Positions 8,929 to 17,286 of a stretch of DNA of 64,000 bases are shown piece by piece (position 1 is the first letter of the stretch; each line of letters opens with the position of its first letter). The position numbers and the translations under genes are program-made. The notes below the pieces were generated by a model that saw nothing but the letters and a program-made list of their open reading frames with translations, was not told the DNA's origin and did not search any database. This DNA is from Phycisphaerales bacterium (GTDB lineage: Bacteria > Planctomycetota > Phycisphaerae > UBA1845): NCBI GenBank assembly GCA_020852275.1, contig JADZBE010000033.1:124001-188000 (forward strand), in the 5' to 3' direction.

Positions 8929-9340
8929 GTTCTTGAACTGCGATCCTCCCCGGACATCATCGGCTGGCAGTCCGCAGGTTGCGGTCGGCACGACATGATT
9001 CGCGCAAGTTCACGGACGTTCACGCGGGTCTCCACCCGCGCCCGAACGGGAGTTTATCAGTCGGTGGGGAGGCGTGGGATAGACGTTGGCGGGTCGGCCT
9101 TGCCGGGCCCTTGAGGGTTATGGAACTCGAAACCGGAGCCGGAGCCCGTCACCCCCGCGCAGGCGGGGGTCCAGCGCGCACGGGGAAACGCCGGATTCCC
9201 CCCTGCGCGGGAATGACGACGCTGGACTCTGGTAGCCTCGCCGGCCGCCGGCTGGATTCCCGCTTTCGCGGGAACGGCGAGCTAGGCCTTTCACCACGGG
9301 CTGCTAAGCCGAACTGCCCGGGCGGGTGCAACTTCGGCTC
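8929..9340. other. 412-bp intergenic region rich in palindromic repeats
   Basis: It separates the polysaccharide cluster from the isomerase gene (both minus strand). The right part carries three related palindromes at about 9149-9172, 9195-9214 and 9256-9275, followed by the repeat tail CTTTCACCACGGGCTG near 9289. No gene is supported. The promoter of the polysaccharide operon should lie in the left part but could not be picked out. Confidence 0.6.
9149..9304. repeat. cluster of dRS3-like palindromic repeats
   Basis: One ATTCCC-N8-GGGAAT palindrome is at 9195-9214 and a variant ending GGGAAC is at 9256-9275; the left one at about 9149-9172 is a degenerate inverted copy. After the last copy come GACGAG-like and CTTTCACCACGGGCTG sequences that recur beside other copies in the window (15.8, 15.97, 17.2, 33.9, 56.3 kb). 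Confidence 0.75.
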
Positions 9341-10282
9341 CTACTGAAACCGCTCCAGCAGGCGCTTGCACGCCTTCACGCCGGCAATCTCGTCCGGGTT
9401 CGGACCTTCATATTCAATCCCGACGTAGCCCTTGTATCCCGCATCAAGGACGATCTTCATCATCTTCGCGTAGTCGATCGTCGTCTCGTTGCCGGCCTCG
9501 TCGAAGCCGTAGCACTTGGCGCTGACGGCTTTGGCCGCGGGCATCATCTTGCGGATGGCCTCGTAGCGGTCGGTCTCCTTGGGAAAGTTGCCGAAGTCCG
9601 GCAGCGTGCCAAACGTCGGCTGATTCACGAGGGCGATCACTTTCATCAGCGAGTCCGCGTCGGACGACAGCCCGCCGTGGTTCTCGATGATGACGTTGAG
9701 CTTGTCGGCGGCGGCCATCCGCGTCAGCTCCGCAAACGAGTCCGCGCAGCGCTGGATCGCGTCGGCGTCGCCCGCCTCGGCGTGACCGGAGTTACAGCGG
9801 ATCGAGTGGCAGCCCAGCAGAGCGGCCGCGTCGAGCCACTTGCGGTGATTGCGGACGGCCTGCTTGCGCACCGCCGGGTCGGCGCTGCACATGTCGCCTT
9901 CGGAGTCGCACATGATGAGCAGGATCCGCACGCCGTGGTCGGCCGCGCGCTTCTTGAGGTCCAGGCAGTAGTCGTACGTCGGCGCGGGGAAGAAGTTGTT
10001 GACCAGTTCCAGCCCGTCGAGACCGAACTCCTCGCGGACGAGCTTGGGCAGGTCGATCTGCTTGATCTTCCCGTCTTGAAACATGCGATGGACGGACCAC
10101 GCGGCCAGAGAGATCGAGAACCTCTTTGAGGATGAGGCGGGCGCGGCCTGGCTGACGGCGGACGGAAGCGCTGAGAAGCCGCTCGCAGGTTGCGGCGCGG
10201 CGAGCCAATCTCCCATCGCGGCGGCGCCTGCAAGTCCAAACGTGCGTCCCATGAAACCGCGGCGCGTGCTTTGAGTGTCCAT
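9341..10282 (-). CDS. secreted sugar phosphate isomerase/epimerase (xylose isomerase-like TIM barrel)
   Basis: The product has 313 residues from the ATG at 10282. The N-terminus has a twin-arginine signal, RRGFMGRTFGLAGAAAMG, so export by Tat is expected; a tatC gene lies at 32.7 kb. The mature part reads as an AP_endonuc_2 / IolE-like TIM barrel: LDGLELVNNFFP, LGCHSIRCNSG, LNVIIENHGG and YVGIEYEGP are the strand ends that supply Glu/His metal ligands in this superfamily. Planctomycetes encode many such exported epimerase-like proteins. The substrate is unknown. A run of Ser/Ala after the signal looks like a linker. The Cys-rich repeat gene ends 48 bp upstream on the same strand. Confidence 0.85.
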   Translation of the reverse strand: MDTQSTRRGFMGRTFGLAGAAAMGDWLAAPQPASGFSALPSAVSQAAPASSSKRFSISLAAWSVHRMFQDGKIKQIDLPKLVREEFGLDGLELVNNFFPAPTYDYCLDLKKRAADHGVRILLIMCDSEGDMCSADPAVRKQAVRNHRKWLDAAALLGCHSIRCNSGHAEAGDADAIQRCADSFAELTRMAAADKLNVIIENHGGLSSDADSLMKVIALVNQPTFGTLPDFGNFPKETDRYEAIRKMMPAAKAVSAKCYGFDEAGNETTIDYAKMMKIVLDAGYKGYVGIEYEGPNPDEIAGVKACKRLLERFQ

Positions 10283-10330
10283 GTGGGAATTGTGATCGCT
10301 CTCGCCTGCGCGGACAAGCGGGCCCATCGC

Positions 10331-12162
10331 TCACGGGCCGCAATCAACGGCCACGGGATCGCCGCAGTCGGGATCGCGCAGCGCCACCACGTGCGCACCC
10401 GTGAACGGTCCGGCGATCAGGATGGCCTTGCGGTCGTGCACTCCGACCGGGAAATCGAAATCATCAATGGACAGCAGAATGACCTGGCCCTCAGCGATCT
10501 CGCTGGAGAATCGAACCCGGGAGCGGATGAAGCCGCCGGGTGAGCAACTCGCTCGCATCCGGGGGACGAAGGGGCACAGGCATTGCAGATTGCACGCAGC
10601 GCCTTCCTCTTGGAAGCTCCCTCCTCGTTCGCGGCAGATCGATTTGAGCACTTCCTCGCAGGAACCGTCCTCGAAGCAGCATGCGCCGGGGCGCGGACAG
10701 TCCACCTGCGAACATCGCCCTTCCGGATTCCAAACGCCCCCCAGGGCTGCACACTCCGACTCGAGGGCATCCCGGCACGCGCCGGTGTCAAAGCAGCACG
10801 CTCGCGGCTGCGGACAGTCGAAGGTGGCGCAGGTCTGCGATTCGTGCCACACGCCGTCGGAATGGGCGGCGCATCCCTGCTCCGAGAGATCCAGGCACGT
10901 GCCGGAATCGAGGCAGCACGCGTGCTGCTCAAGGCACTCCACTTCCTCGCATTGCAGGTTTTCGTGCCACACTCCGCCGTCCGCCAGACATTCATCCTCA
11001 TAGCGCAGGGCGCAGCCGCCATCGAACAGGCAACAGGCCGACGGCTGGGGCAATCCACGGATGCGCAATCCAGAGGCGGGTGCGGTTCCCCACCCAGTTG
11101 CAGGCAGTCTTCCGGCAGCATTTCCGTGCATTCGAGATATCGCCGGCAGCAGGCGACGGCCTGATCGCATTCCATCTCCCCGCATTCAAGCCCTTCAAAC
11201 CACGTGCCGTTACGATCTTGGCAGGCGGACAGGGGGATGTCGCGACACCCGCCGTGCCGCAGGCAGCAGGCACCCGGCTGCGGGCACTCCGTCTCGTCGC
11301 ACGAGGGTCCGCTGCCCGGCGATCCCCCGGCGGCTATGCAATCCAGATAGAGCAAATCCGCACAGGAGCCGTCCTCAAAACAGCACGCGGCAGGCTCGCC
11401 GGGGCATGATCCAGCCGTGACGCGCATGGCGAGTGTGCCCCAGCCGTATCCATAATCTTCCGTCGTGATCCAAGTCGAAGTGCAATAGCATCCGCACCTC
11501 GCGTTGCAGCAGTGGGTGCCCTCCGCGCACGCCCCCTCGCGCAGCCAGGCGCAGTAGTCGTCGTTTCCGCCGCAAAGATCAGGCGAGCCGGAACGCAACT
11601 GGTAGCCCCAGTCCCCGTTCACAGGTTGCATGGCTACGATCCAGCGCGAAGGCGGCAGCTCGGTGCTGAATTGTGCAGTGATGCGCAGGCCCATCAAGCC
11701 GAAGATGGTGTCCGTGAAGGGAGCGGTTTGCACGTCCGCCAAAACTACATGACGGGTTTCGACTTCCTCCGGTGGGCCGCCCTCCGGAAGACGGTAGAAG
11801 TTAAGGCATGCGTTTCCCACTTCTTCACCGAGCAGCACCACGTAGTCGCCGGTGACGGACGTGATCGTGCAGGAGGTTTGGAGCAGGAAGTCATCCGCGA
11901 CCTGCAAGTCGTACTCATTTCCGAAAACATTCTTGCCCCCACACCATGCGCCGTGCCCGTTGTCGTAGGCTTGGTTGTCCGTGATGCACAGGCTGTCATA
12001 GATGATCACGTCGCCCGCGGGGTTAAGATCAACCGGTGGTGCATCGGTGGAAATCGTCGTAAATCCTGCGGCAGACGGCGCAGGCGACTGGGGCGACTGC
12101 AGCGGCAATAGGCCGACCGTTGACGCGGAGAGGCTCGTGATAAGCCAAACATGGAGGGCCAT
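10331..12162 (-). pseudogene. secreted Cys-rich 'ACC' repeat protein, broken by a one-base deletion
   Basis: An ATG at 12162 follows a strong AGGAGG site, and the product begins with a signal peptide. About 230 residues of an undefined domain follow, then seven repeats of about 39 residues with the pattern ACCxxxGxC-x7-C-x9-C-x4-CPQP, and a C-terminal region of about 70 residues. In the third repeat the frame breaks at a run of four C (plus-strand GGGG 11047-11050). Adding one C restores DCPQPSACC exactly, and the remaining four repeats continue in the other frame to the stop at 10331. The span of 1832 bases is one short of 611 codons. So this is either a real frameshift, a phase-variable homopolymer or a sequencing error. 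Cys spacing suggests disulphide-linked extracellular modules. Confidence 0.75.
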
Positions 12163-12436
12163 GAGAGGCCTCCTTTCGCAAGAGGCGAGAGTCAGGCATC
12201 GCGCCTGAATTGTACCTGATGGGGTGCGGTCACGTCCATGCCGCGCAGCTCGCGACGGTGGACCGCTTGTAAATCCTCCGGGCTTGACGGCGGGCGCGCA
12301 GAGCGGTTTCCTGCTGCCATCTCGGATCATTATTGAATGTGGCGTGGCTGGACTCTCGCCATTGAGAATGCCCATCGTTGATGCCCCGCATTCTCGAAGC
12401 GGATTCGTTGTAGAACTTCAACCGGCGGCCACTTTG

Positions 12437-13045
12437 ATGCCCCCCATGAATGACGAAATCCTCCTGCAGCAGGCCGGTCGGGGAGATCGAGAGGCGTTCG
12501 CCGAGCTCGTCGCGCGGTACCAGGAACCGGTCGTCGCGTTCATCCAGCGCTACCTGCGGAATCCCGACGTGCAGACCGCTGAGGATCTGGCGCAGTCCGT
12601 GTTTCTGGCCGCCTGGCAGGGAGCAGGGCGGTTCAAGCCTCGGGCACGGGTGAAGACATGGCTGTACCGCATGGCGATCAATGCCTGCCTGAACGAGCGG
12701 CGGCGTCTTCGCGTTCGTCGTCAGGTGCGCCTCGACGACGGCGAGGACCGCGGCGACCGCGGCGGCGTGCACAACATGAAGCACGCTTACGCGCGGCGCG
12801 GTTCGCCGGATGAAGTCCATGAGATGCAGGAGGCCGTGCGGTCTGCGCTGGAAGCTCTGCCCGAGAGCCAGCGAGCCGTGGTGGTGCTGCGTCATTATCA
12901 CGACCTGCCCTACCGTGAGATCGCCGAGGTCATGGAAATCTCGGTGGGCGCGGTCGAGTCCCTGCTTTTTCGCGCGCGGCAGAACCTGCGGGCGCGGCTT
13001 CTGCCAGGATTCGACGATTCGCCGCCGCAAGGAACGGGCGGGTGA
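12437..13045 (+). CDS. ECF RNA polymerase sigma factor
   Basis: The product has about 202 residues. Region 2 is clear (QAGRGDREAFAELVARYQ, then AEDLAQSVFLAAW, the core-binding and -10 contacting helices), and region 4 has LPESQRAVVVLRHYHDLPY followed by a helix-turn-helix IAEVMEISVGAVESLLFRAR. A basic linker, RRRLRVRRQVRLDD, joins them. Starts at 12437 or 12446 are both possible; the longer upstream frame has no family similarity. The next gene is a zinc-finger anti-sigma factor 30 bp downstream, so this is an ECF/anti-sigma pair that probably controls its own operon up to 15816. Confidence 0.93.
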   Translation: MPPMNDEILLQQAGRGDREAFAELVARYQEPVVAFIQRYLRNPDVQTAEDLAQSVFLAAWQGAGRFKPRARVKTWLYRMAINACLNERRRLRVRRQVRLDDGEDRGDRGGVHNMKHAYARRGSPDEVHEMQEAVRSALEALPESQRAVVVLRHYHDLPYREIAEVMEISVGAVESLLFRARQNLRARLLPGFDDSPPQGTGG

Positions 13046-13075
13046 GGTTCTTAATTGGGTGAGGGATCGATTTCC

Positions 13076-13573
13076 ATGAGGTGTGGCAAGTTCAGAAGAA
13101 TGATTTCGGCCCGCTTTGACGGCGAGTTGCCCGAAAGCGGCCTGCGACGGTTGGAGGAGCACCTGCAAGGGTGCGCGTCCTGCCGGGCGGCGGAGGCGGA
13201 TCTGCACCGGCTGGGTGGGCGGCTGTCGGGGCTGCCTGTGGCAGGCGCAGGCGATGAGTTTGCGCGGCGGGTCATGGACGGGCTGGGCGAGCCGTCGCGG
13301 CGAAGGGTGGGTTCGCGCATCTGGCTGGACATCATGCGTCCGGCGGCGGGTATCGCCGCGGCGCTGGCGTTCGCGTCGGGTGTGCTCCTGGCGGTCCTGG
13401 CGGAATCCGGTTCCACCGGCCCGGCGGCGGACGGCGCATCCGGCAGTGAGCCTGTGGTGACGCTCGCGGCAACGCCCGCGGAATGGACGGTTCCGCAAAC
13501 GGACGTGGCGACGGAGAGCCAGCTTCTGGTGCTTTGGACCGGTTCGAGCGACGCCGCGACGGAGGGGCGATAG
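13076..13573 (+). CDS. anti-sigma factor with zf-HC2 zinc finger and one membrane helix
   Basis: The product has 165 residues. The N-terminus has the anti-sigma zinc-finger pattern: a Cys at residue 3, then HLQGCASCR, giving C...H-x3-C-x2-C. In the middle a hydrophobic stretch AAGIAAALAFASGVLLAVLA forms one membrane segment, with the remaining 45 residues outside. This is the layout of a membrane-bound ZAS anti-sigma factor that holds its ECF partner until a signal outside the membrane releases it. It sits between the ECF gene and the Spy-like gene, with only 2 bp to the latter. Confidence 0.88.
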   Translation: MRCGKFRRMISARFDGELPESGLRRLEEHLQGCASCRAAEADLHRLGGRLSGLPVAGAGDEFARRVMDGLGEPSRRRVGSRIWLDIMRPAAGIAAALAFASGVLLAVLAESGSTGPAADGASGSEPVVTLAATPAEWTVPQTDVATESQLLVLWTGSSDAATEGR

Positions 13574-13575
13574 TC

Positions 13576-14259
13576 ATGGTCACCGTGCGAAAAGGGGCGT
13601 ATGGAATCGTGCTGCTGGCGTCGCTGGCGTTCAACGCGGGTCTCGGCGTGACGTTCGGCGTCCGCGCGTACAACCGCAACTCTCAGCCTTCGCAGCCGTG
13701 CGACCGGCGGGGCGGCGGCGACCGCGAAGACGGCAACCGGGAAGGCGGCGACCGGCGCGGCGGCGGTAACCGCGAAGGCGATTTCTTTGAGGCGCTTCAT
13801 CTGACGGACGAACAGCGGGCACAGTTCCAATCCGACCGCGAGCAGTTGATGCAGAGCTTGTCTCCCTTCTTCGATCAGCTTCGTTCGGCGTCCAAGGCCG
13901 TAACCGACCTGATGTCCGCGGAAGAGCCGGACGTTGAGGCCATCGCAACGGAGCTTGATCGCGTGGCCGCGATCCGCAGGCAGATGCAGCAGACGGTGGT
14001 CGAGAGCGTGTTGCAGTCCATGTCTCACCTTGACGCGGAGCAGCGCAAGGTGTTCAACGAGAAGTTCCTGCCGTGGGTGCCGATGCTGGGGGGCTGGGGT
14101 CCGGGTCCGGGACCGGGTGGACCGGGTGGACCGGGCGGACCGGGCGGTCACCGTGGACCATCCTCGCATTCGGAATGGAGGCCGCCGGACGGGTCGAACG
14201 GGCAGCGTCCCTTCGAGCACAACGGATCAGAAACCCAGGTCGGCGGCGCGCGGGCATAA
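13576..14259 (+). CDS. Spy/CpxP-like periplasmic heavy-metal sensor-type protein
   Basis: The product has 227 residues and begins with an uncleaved or signal-type hydrophobic helix (YGIVLLASLAFNAGLGVTF). A charged low-complexity spacer rich in Arg, Gly, Asp and Glu follows. The core, LHLTDEQRAQFQSDREQL, then a long helical stretch to LQSMSHLDAEQRKVFNEKF, carries two LT/LD-x-x-Q motifs typical of the Spy/CpxP/CnrX-like (LTXXQ) group. The C-terminus is a Gly/Pro-rich tail. Placed right after the ECF and anti-sigma genes, it resembles the RsrX/CnrX arrangement in which such a protein senses stress or metal outside the membrane. The real signal is unknown. Confidence 0.78.
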   Translation: MVTVRKGAYGIVLLASLAFNAGLGVTFGVRAYNRNSQPSQPCDRRGGGDREDGNREGGDRRGGGNREGDFFEALHLTDEQRAQFQSDREQLMQSLSPFFDQLRSASKAVTDLMSAEEPDVEAIATELDRVAAIRRQMQQTVVESVLQSMSHLDAEQRKVFNEKFLPWVPMLGGWGPGPGPGGPGGPGGPGGHRGPSSHSEWRPPDGSNGQRPFEHNGSETQVGGARA

Positions 14260-14305
14260 GCCAAGAGATCGGCGCGGCGCCGAATCCGGAACAGGATGGC
14301 AAGCG

Positions 14306-14896
14306 ATGAGGATGGAACGCAAGCATGGGCGCGGGTTCACGTTGATTGAGCTGCTGGTGGTGATCGGGATCATCGGCGCCCTGGTGGCCATTCTGCTGCC
14401 GTCGCTGCGCAAGGCGCGGACGCAGGCGAAGCGTACGGTCTGCGCCTCGCAGCTTCACGACGTGGGCGTGGCGGTGCAGTCGTATCTGACATCGGAGAGC
14501 AACGAGCGCATGCCCCATGCATCCTTCATGCCCTCGATGGGCTCGTTTCCGCTGATGAAGACCATCTACATTGCCGACGTGCTGGCGCCGCATCTGGGCA
14601 ATCAGGGCGAGGCGTTGCACTGTCCGCAGGATTTGGATGGGGGAGCGCGCCCGGCGCCCAATGAGGGCAAGAGCTACTTCGAGACCGAGCGTTCGAGTTA
14701 TGAGTATCGCATGCGCATCGGCGGACTGACCATGAAAGAAGTGGCGGCCCGTTTCGAGCGGTTCACGGGCAAGCAACTGCCGGAGAACGCGATCTGGATC
14801 ATGCGCGACTATGAGAACTTCCACGGCAAAGGTGGAACGATCGGCGCCCGGCGTTACCTCTACGTGGATGGGCACGTGACGGATTTTGAGAACTGA
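14306..14896 (+). CDS. type IV prepilin-like (type II secretion pseudopilin-like) protein
   Basis: The product has 196 residues with a class III prepilin signal at the N-terminus: a short basic leader ending GRG, then [16 protein letters not shown], with the conserved Glu at position +5. Cleavage by prepilin peptidase between Gly and Phe is expected. The C-terminus ends YLYVDGHVTDF, the D-G-H-V element that closes many planctomycete prepilin-like (DUF1559-type and H-X9-DG) proteins. It lies inside the ECF operon, 46 bp after the Spy-like gene and 74 bp before the next, so its expression is probably under that sigma factor. Confidence 0.88.
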   Translation: MRMERKHGRGFTLIELLVVIGIIGALVAILLPSLRKARTQAKRTVCASQLHDVGVAVQSYLTSESNERMPHASFMPSMGSFPLMKTIYIADVLAPHLGNQGEALHCPQDLDGGARPAPNEGKSYFETERSSYEYRMRIGGLTMKEVAARFERFTGKQLPENAIWIMRDYENFHGKGGTIGARRYLYVDGHVTDFEN

Positions 14897-14970
14897 CCGC
14901 GCGGCGGACGGAGCGTCGCCGAGGCCGAATCCGGCGCGACTTCGCCTCCCGTTCTTGAAAGGAAGCTGTT

Positions 14971-15816
14971 ATGTCAGCATTGGGTCCGATTGCGCAAACC
15001 GCTCGTGTGTTGTTTCGCGACGGGTGGCGGTCTCCAAAGGTGTGGGTGCCCGCCGTGGTGCTGATCGCAGCCGGTGGGGCGGGCGTGTGGGCGCTGAGCG
15101 GCCAGGGCGAAAAACAGGGCGTGGCGCTGCCGCCCGAACTGTCCGCGGAGAACTTGAAGAAGGACGGCCTGCCCGACCCCGAGAAGATCCGCGCGGCGAT
15201 GGATCGCAAGGATCTGACGGACGACCAGCGCCGCCAGATCGGGCAGAACATGCGTGAGTCCATGATGGCCGTCATGGAGGAGCATGTCAGCGAGTATTAC
15301 GCCGCAGCGACGGACCCGGAGCGCGAGGCGGTCCTCGACAAGCACATCGACGAGCTGCAGGAGCGCATGAAGGGCTGGGAGCAGCGGCGCGAGGAGATGC
15401 GCAAGGAATGGGAAAAACGCCAGGCGGAGCAGGCGGAGAAGACCAAGGAAGGAGAGAAGAAGGAAGGCGAGGGTGAGCAGCGGCAGGACCCTCGCGAGCG
15501 GTTCGGCTCCCGATCCACGGAGGAGCGCAAGACTGAATCCGAAAACCGCAGTCCGGATCAGATGGCCCGGCGCATGGCTTACTTCGGCGCGATCCGCGCA
15601 CGGATGGAGCAGCGCGGCATTCAGATGCCGTTCGGCGGCATGGGCGGTCCGGGCGGGCCCGGCGGCTTCGGCGGGCCCGGTGGTCCTGGCGGATTCGGCG
15701 GCGGTCCACCGGGAGGACGGGGATCAGGAGGCGAGGGCGGTCGCCCATCCGGAGGGGAGGGGGGCAGGCCATCCGGGGGCGAAGGCGGACGCGGACCGGA
15801 ATCACCACGACCGTAG
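14971..15816 (+). CDS. membrane-anchored charged coiled-coil protein with Gly/Pro-rich tail
   Basis: I do not recognise the family. The 281-residue product has an N-terminal membrane segment (VWVPAVVLIAAGGAGVWAL). A long highly charged helical region from about residue 60 to 200 is rich in Glu, Lys, Arg and Gln and likely forms a coiled coil. The tail has FGGPGGPGG units and three copies of an eight-residue SGGEGGRP-like unit. An AAGAAAG-type ribosome site, GAAAGGAAGC, lies just upstream of the ATG. It is the last gene of the ECF operon and shares the Gly/Pro-rich ending with the Spy-like protein, so the two may act together in the envelope. Confidence 0.75.
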   Translation: MSALGPIAQTARVLFRDGWRSPKVWVPAVVLIAAGGAGVWALSGQGEKQGVALPPELSAENLKKDGLPDPEKIRAAMDRKDLTDDQRRQIGQNMRESMMAVMEEHVSEYYAAATDPEREAVLDKHIDELQERMKGWEQRREEMRKEWEKRQAEQAEKTKEGEKKEGEGEQRQDPRERFGSRSTEERKTESENRSPDQMARRMAYFGAIRARMEQRGIQMPFGGMGGPGGPGGFGGPGGPGGFGGGPPGGRGSGGEGGRPSGGEGGRPSGGEGGRGPESPRP

Positions 15817-15826
15817 CGTCCGTGGT

Positions 15827-15985
15827 GAAAGGCAACGCTCGTCATTGCCGCGAAGGTGGGAATCCAGTCGGCGGCTCACGAGGAGAGCGAAACCAGCGGT
15901 TTTCACGGGTGGACTGGACCCCCGCCTGCGCGGGGGGGACGGGCTGCCGGCCAGTTTCGGGTTCCACCACGGGCTGTTAGACGAC
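15827..15985. repeat. dRS3-like repeat pair, one inverted
   Basis: 15827-15865 reads, in reverse, as the standard unit: GTGGTGAAAGGCAACG, then a CGTCATT palindrome (ATTGCC-N8-GGGAAT at 15844-15863). The second copy has the degenerate stem CCCCCGCCTGCGCGGGGG near 15919 and ends with TTCCACCACGGGCTGTTAG at about 15966-15984. Confidence 0.65.
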
Positions 15986-16177
15986 AGGGGGGCGCGACAG
16001 GGGGGATGAGCGTTTCATGCTGGCTGGGTGCGGCCCGGTTTCTTCATGGAAGCCGGGCCGTGCCGTTTTTTGACCTGCCGTCGCACGGCATTCAGGCTTG
16101 GCGTTGGGATGGCAAGTCCGCGCACTTACCAGAACGAATCGACCCAAGCCGTTGGTCCCTGGACAAGTGCCCGGAAG

Positions 16178-16308
16178 GGGGAAACTGGCTTCGTCCGCCC
16201 TCCGGGCGGGTGGGTTTTTGGGATTCCGTTCCAGAGGCTGAAGCCTCTGGCAACGATCGTGCGCCCTGCGGGCGAAGAATCCCGAACCACGCTTTCGCCA
16301 GTTTCCCC
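16178..16308. repeat. branched (cloverleaf-like) palindromic element
   Basis: The outer arms GGGGAAACTGGC (16178-16189) and GCCAGTTTCCCC (16297-16308) pair perfectly over 12 bp. Inside are a hairpin at 16195-16209 (CCGCCC / GGGCGG) and an inner stem GGGATTC (16220-16226) with GAATCCC (16277-16283). The inner stem encloses a hairpin at 16231-16250 (CCAGAGGC-TGAA-GCCTCTGG) and one at 16262-16274 (CGCCC-TGC-GGGCG). It could be a MITE-like mobile unit or a structured RNA; nothing else shows which. Confidence 0.7.
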
Positions 16309-16588
16309 TTTGGCTGCACCTATTTGTGGTATTATGCGACACACTTGCCAAGCGATCGAAGAAACGAGCGCAGCGTCGCGTTGAACTGCGCACGGTTCCA
16401 CCGCGGCGGATGCGTGAAACCATCGAACGTGCTTGGGTTGCGCCCTCTCGACGGCATGGTGAACATGCCAGATCGCCCGATCCTGATATCCCGCCGGAAC
16501 GCGGTTGCACTAGGGATGAGGCGGACCTCCGCTCGACGCCGCCCGCGACCGCCGGTATCCTGAGCTTCAGATGCGGAGGGTTCCGTTC

Positions 16589-16927
16589 ATGCGAAAACGC
16601 GTTCTTGCGATGAGGTTGGCCATTTCGGTTGCGGGTGTGGCTGCGCTGTCCGGCTGCTATCAGGCGATTTCGATCGAGCCTTCATGTCCTGCCCAGTTGG
16701 AAGTCGGCCAGACGGGCACGCTGCTGTCGGGCGCGCAGAACGCGGGGCAGATCGCCAAGTTCCTCTGGGAGGCGTTTCCGGCCGCAGCCGGCGATATCGG
16801 CGACCCCACCGACGCCGACACCACGTTTACGGCGCTGGAGGTGGGCACGGTCACTCTGCGCCTGACGGCCAGCGACGGACTGTTCCAGGTGATTTCACAG
16901 TGCGAGACGGAGATCACGGCGCCTTAG
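16589..16927 (+). CDS. small lipoprotein with PKD/Ig-like fold
   Basis: The product has 112 residues. A GGAGG site lies 9 bases before the ATG at 16589; an upstream in-frame ATG at 16571 is less likely. The signal peptide ends in a lipobox, LSGC, so the mature protein starts with a lipid-modified Cys. The rest is a single short domain ending in alternating hydrophobic strands (VGTVTLRLTASDG, then a Cys-containing strand), like a PKD or other immunoglobulin-like fold. It has no operon partner. Function is unknown. Confidence 0.75.
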   Translation: MRKRVLAMRLAISVAGVAALSGCYQAISIEPSCPAQLEVGQTGTLLSGAQNAGQIAKFLWEAFPAAAGDIGDPTDADTTFTALEVGTVTLRLTASDGLFQVISQCETEITAP

Positions 16928-16986
16928 GGAACGCTTAAGGACCAACTGAGCGCGTTCCCATGCGTGGGCAAGATGAACCGGATGAG

Positions 16987-17053
16987 CAGGATCGACGCAA
17001 TCCTGCGGCCAAAGGCCCGGATCATCCCCATCCTGTTTATCTCGTCGATCCTG
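16987..17053. repeat. CAGGAT-rich inverted repeat
   Basis: CAGGATCGACG (16987-16997) is the exact reverse complement of CGTCGATCCTG (17043-17053). Between them is GGCCAAAGGCC (17008-17018) and CATCCTGTTTATC. Together they resemble the widespread 'gacaggataaacaggatg' type of intergenic repeat. Confidence 0.55.
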
Positions 17054-17210
17054 TCCATTTCGAAGTGTTCCCGTTGTTCCTGATCGCGCCTTCAGCAGCC
17101 CGTGGCAGACCTCGAAACCGACCTTCAGGACCGTCACCTCCACGTGGGCTGGAGTCCAGTCCGCCGCGCAAGAACCGCTGACTTAATGCCGCGTCACAAC
17201 AACCGTCTGG

Positions 17211-17265
17211 ATTCCCGCCTGCGCGGGAATGACGAATGTTGCCTTTCGCCACGGACTCATATGCC
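17211..17265 (+). repeat. dRS3-like repeat unit, near-complete
   Basis: A perfect palindrome ATTCCCGCCTGCGCGGGAAT is at 17211-17230, followed by GACGAATGTTGCCTTTCGCC and ACGGACTC, the same downstream tail as copies at 9.3 and 33.9 kb. Its end lies 20-odd bases before the aldo/keto reductase start. Confidence 0.75.
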
Positions 17266-17286
17266 ATGAAATCGAAGGCCATCGAG

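Larger units (their letters stand above)
15817..16588. other. 772-bp intergenic region with repeats and a branched palindrome
   Basis: The left part holds an inverted copy (15827-15865) and a diverged copy (about 15900-15985) of the dRS3-like repeat. The middle holds the branched palindrome at 16178-16308. A plus-strand open frame covers most of the region, but it starts inside repeats, has no recognisable domain and has irregular codon use, so I do not call it a gene. Confidence 0.55.
16928..17286. other. 359-bp intergenic region with two repeat types
   Basis: It contains an inverted-repeat element (16987-17053) and a dRS3-like unit (17211-17265) that runs almost up to the aldo/keto reductase start. 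No small gene is supported. Confidence 0.55.

Noticed and set aside
11040-11060. Programmed -1 frameshift
   Set aside because: The TGCCCCAG site is not a canonical slippery heptamer in the right frame, and no clear stimulatory fold was seen; a deletion or read error is simpler.
15856-16563. Plus-strand frame of 235 codons after the ECF operon
   Set aside because: It begins inside a dispersed repeat, runs through the branched palindrome and has no domain or ribosome site.
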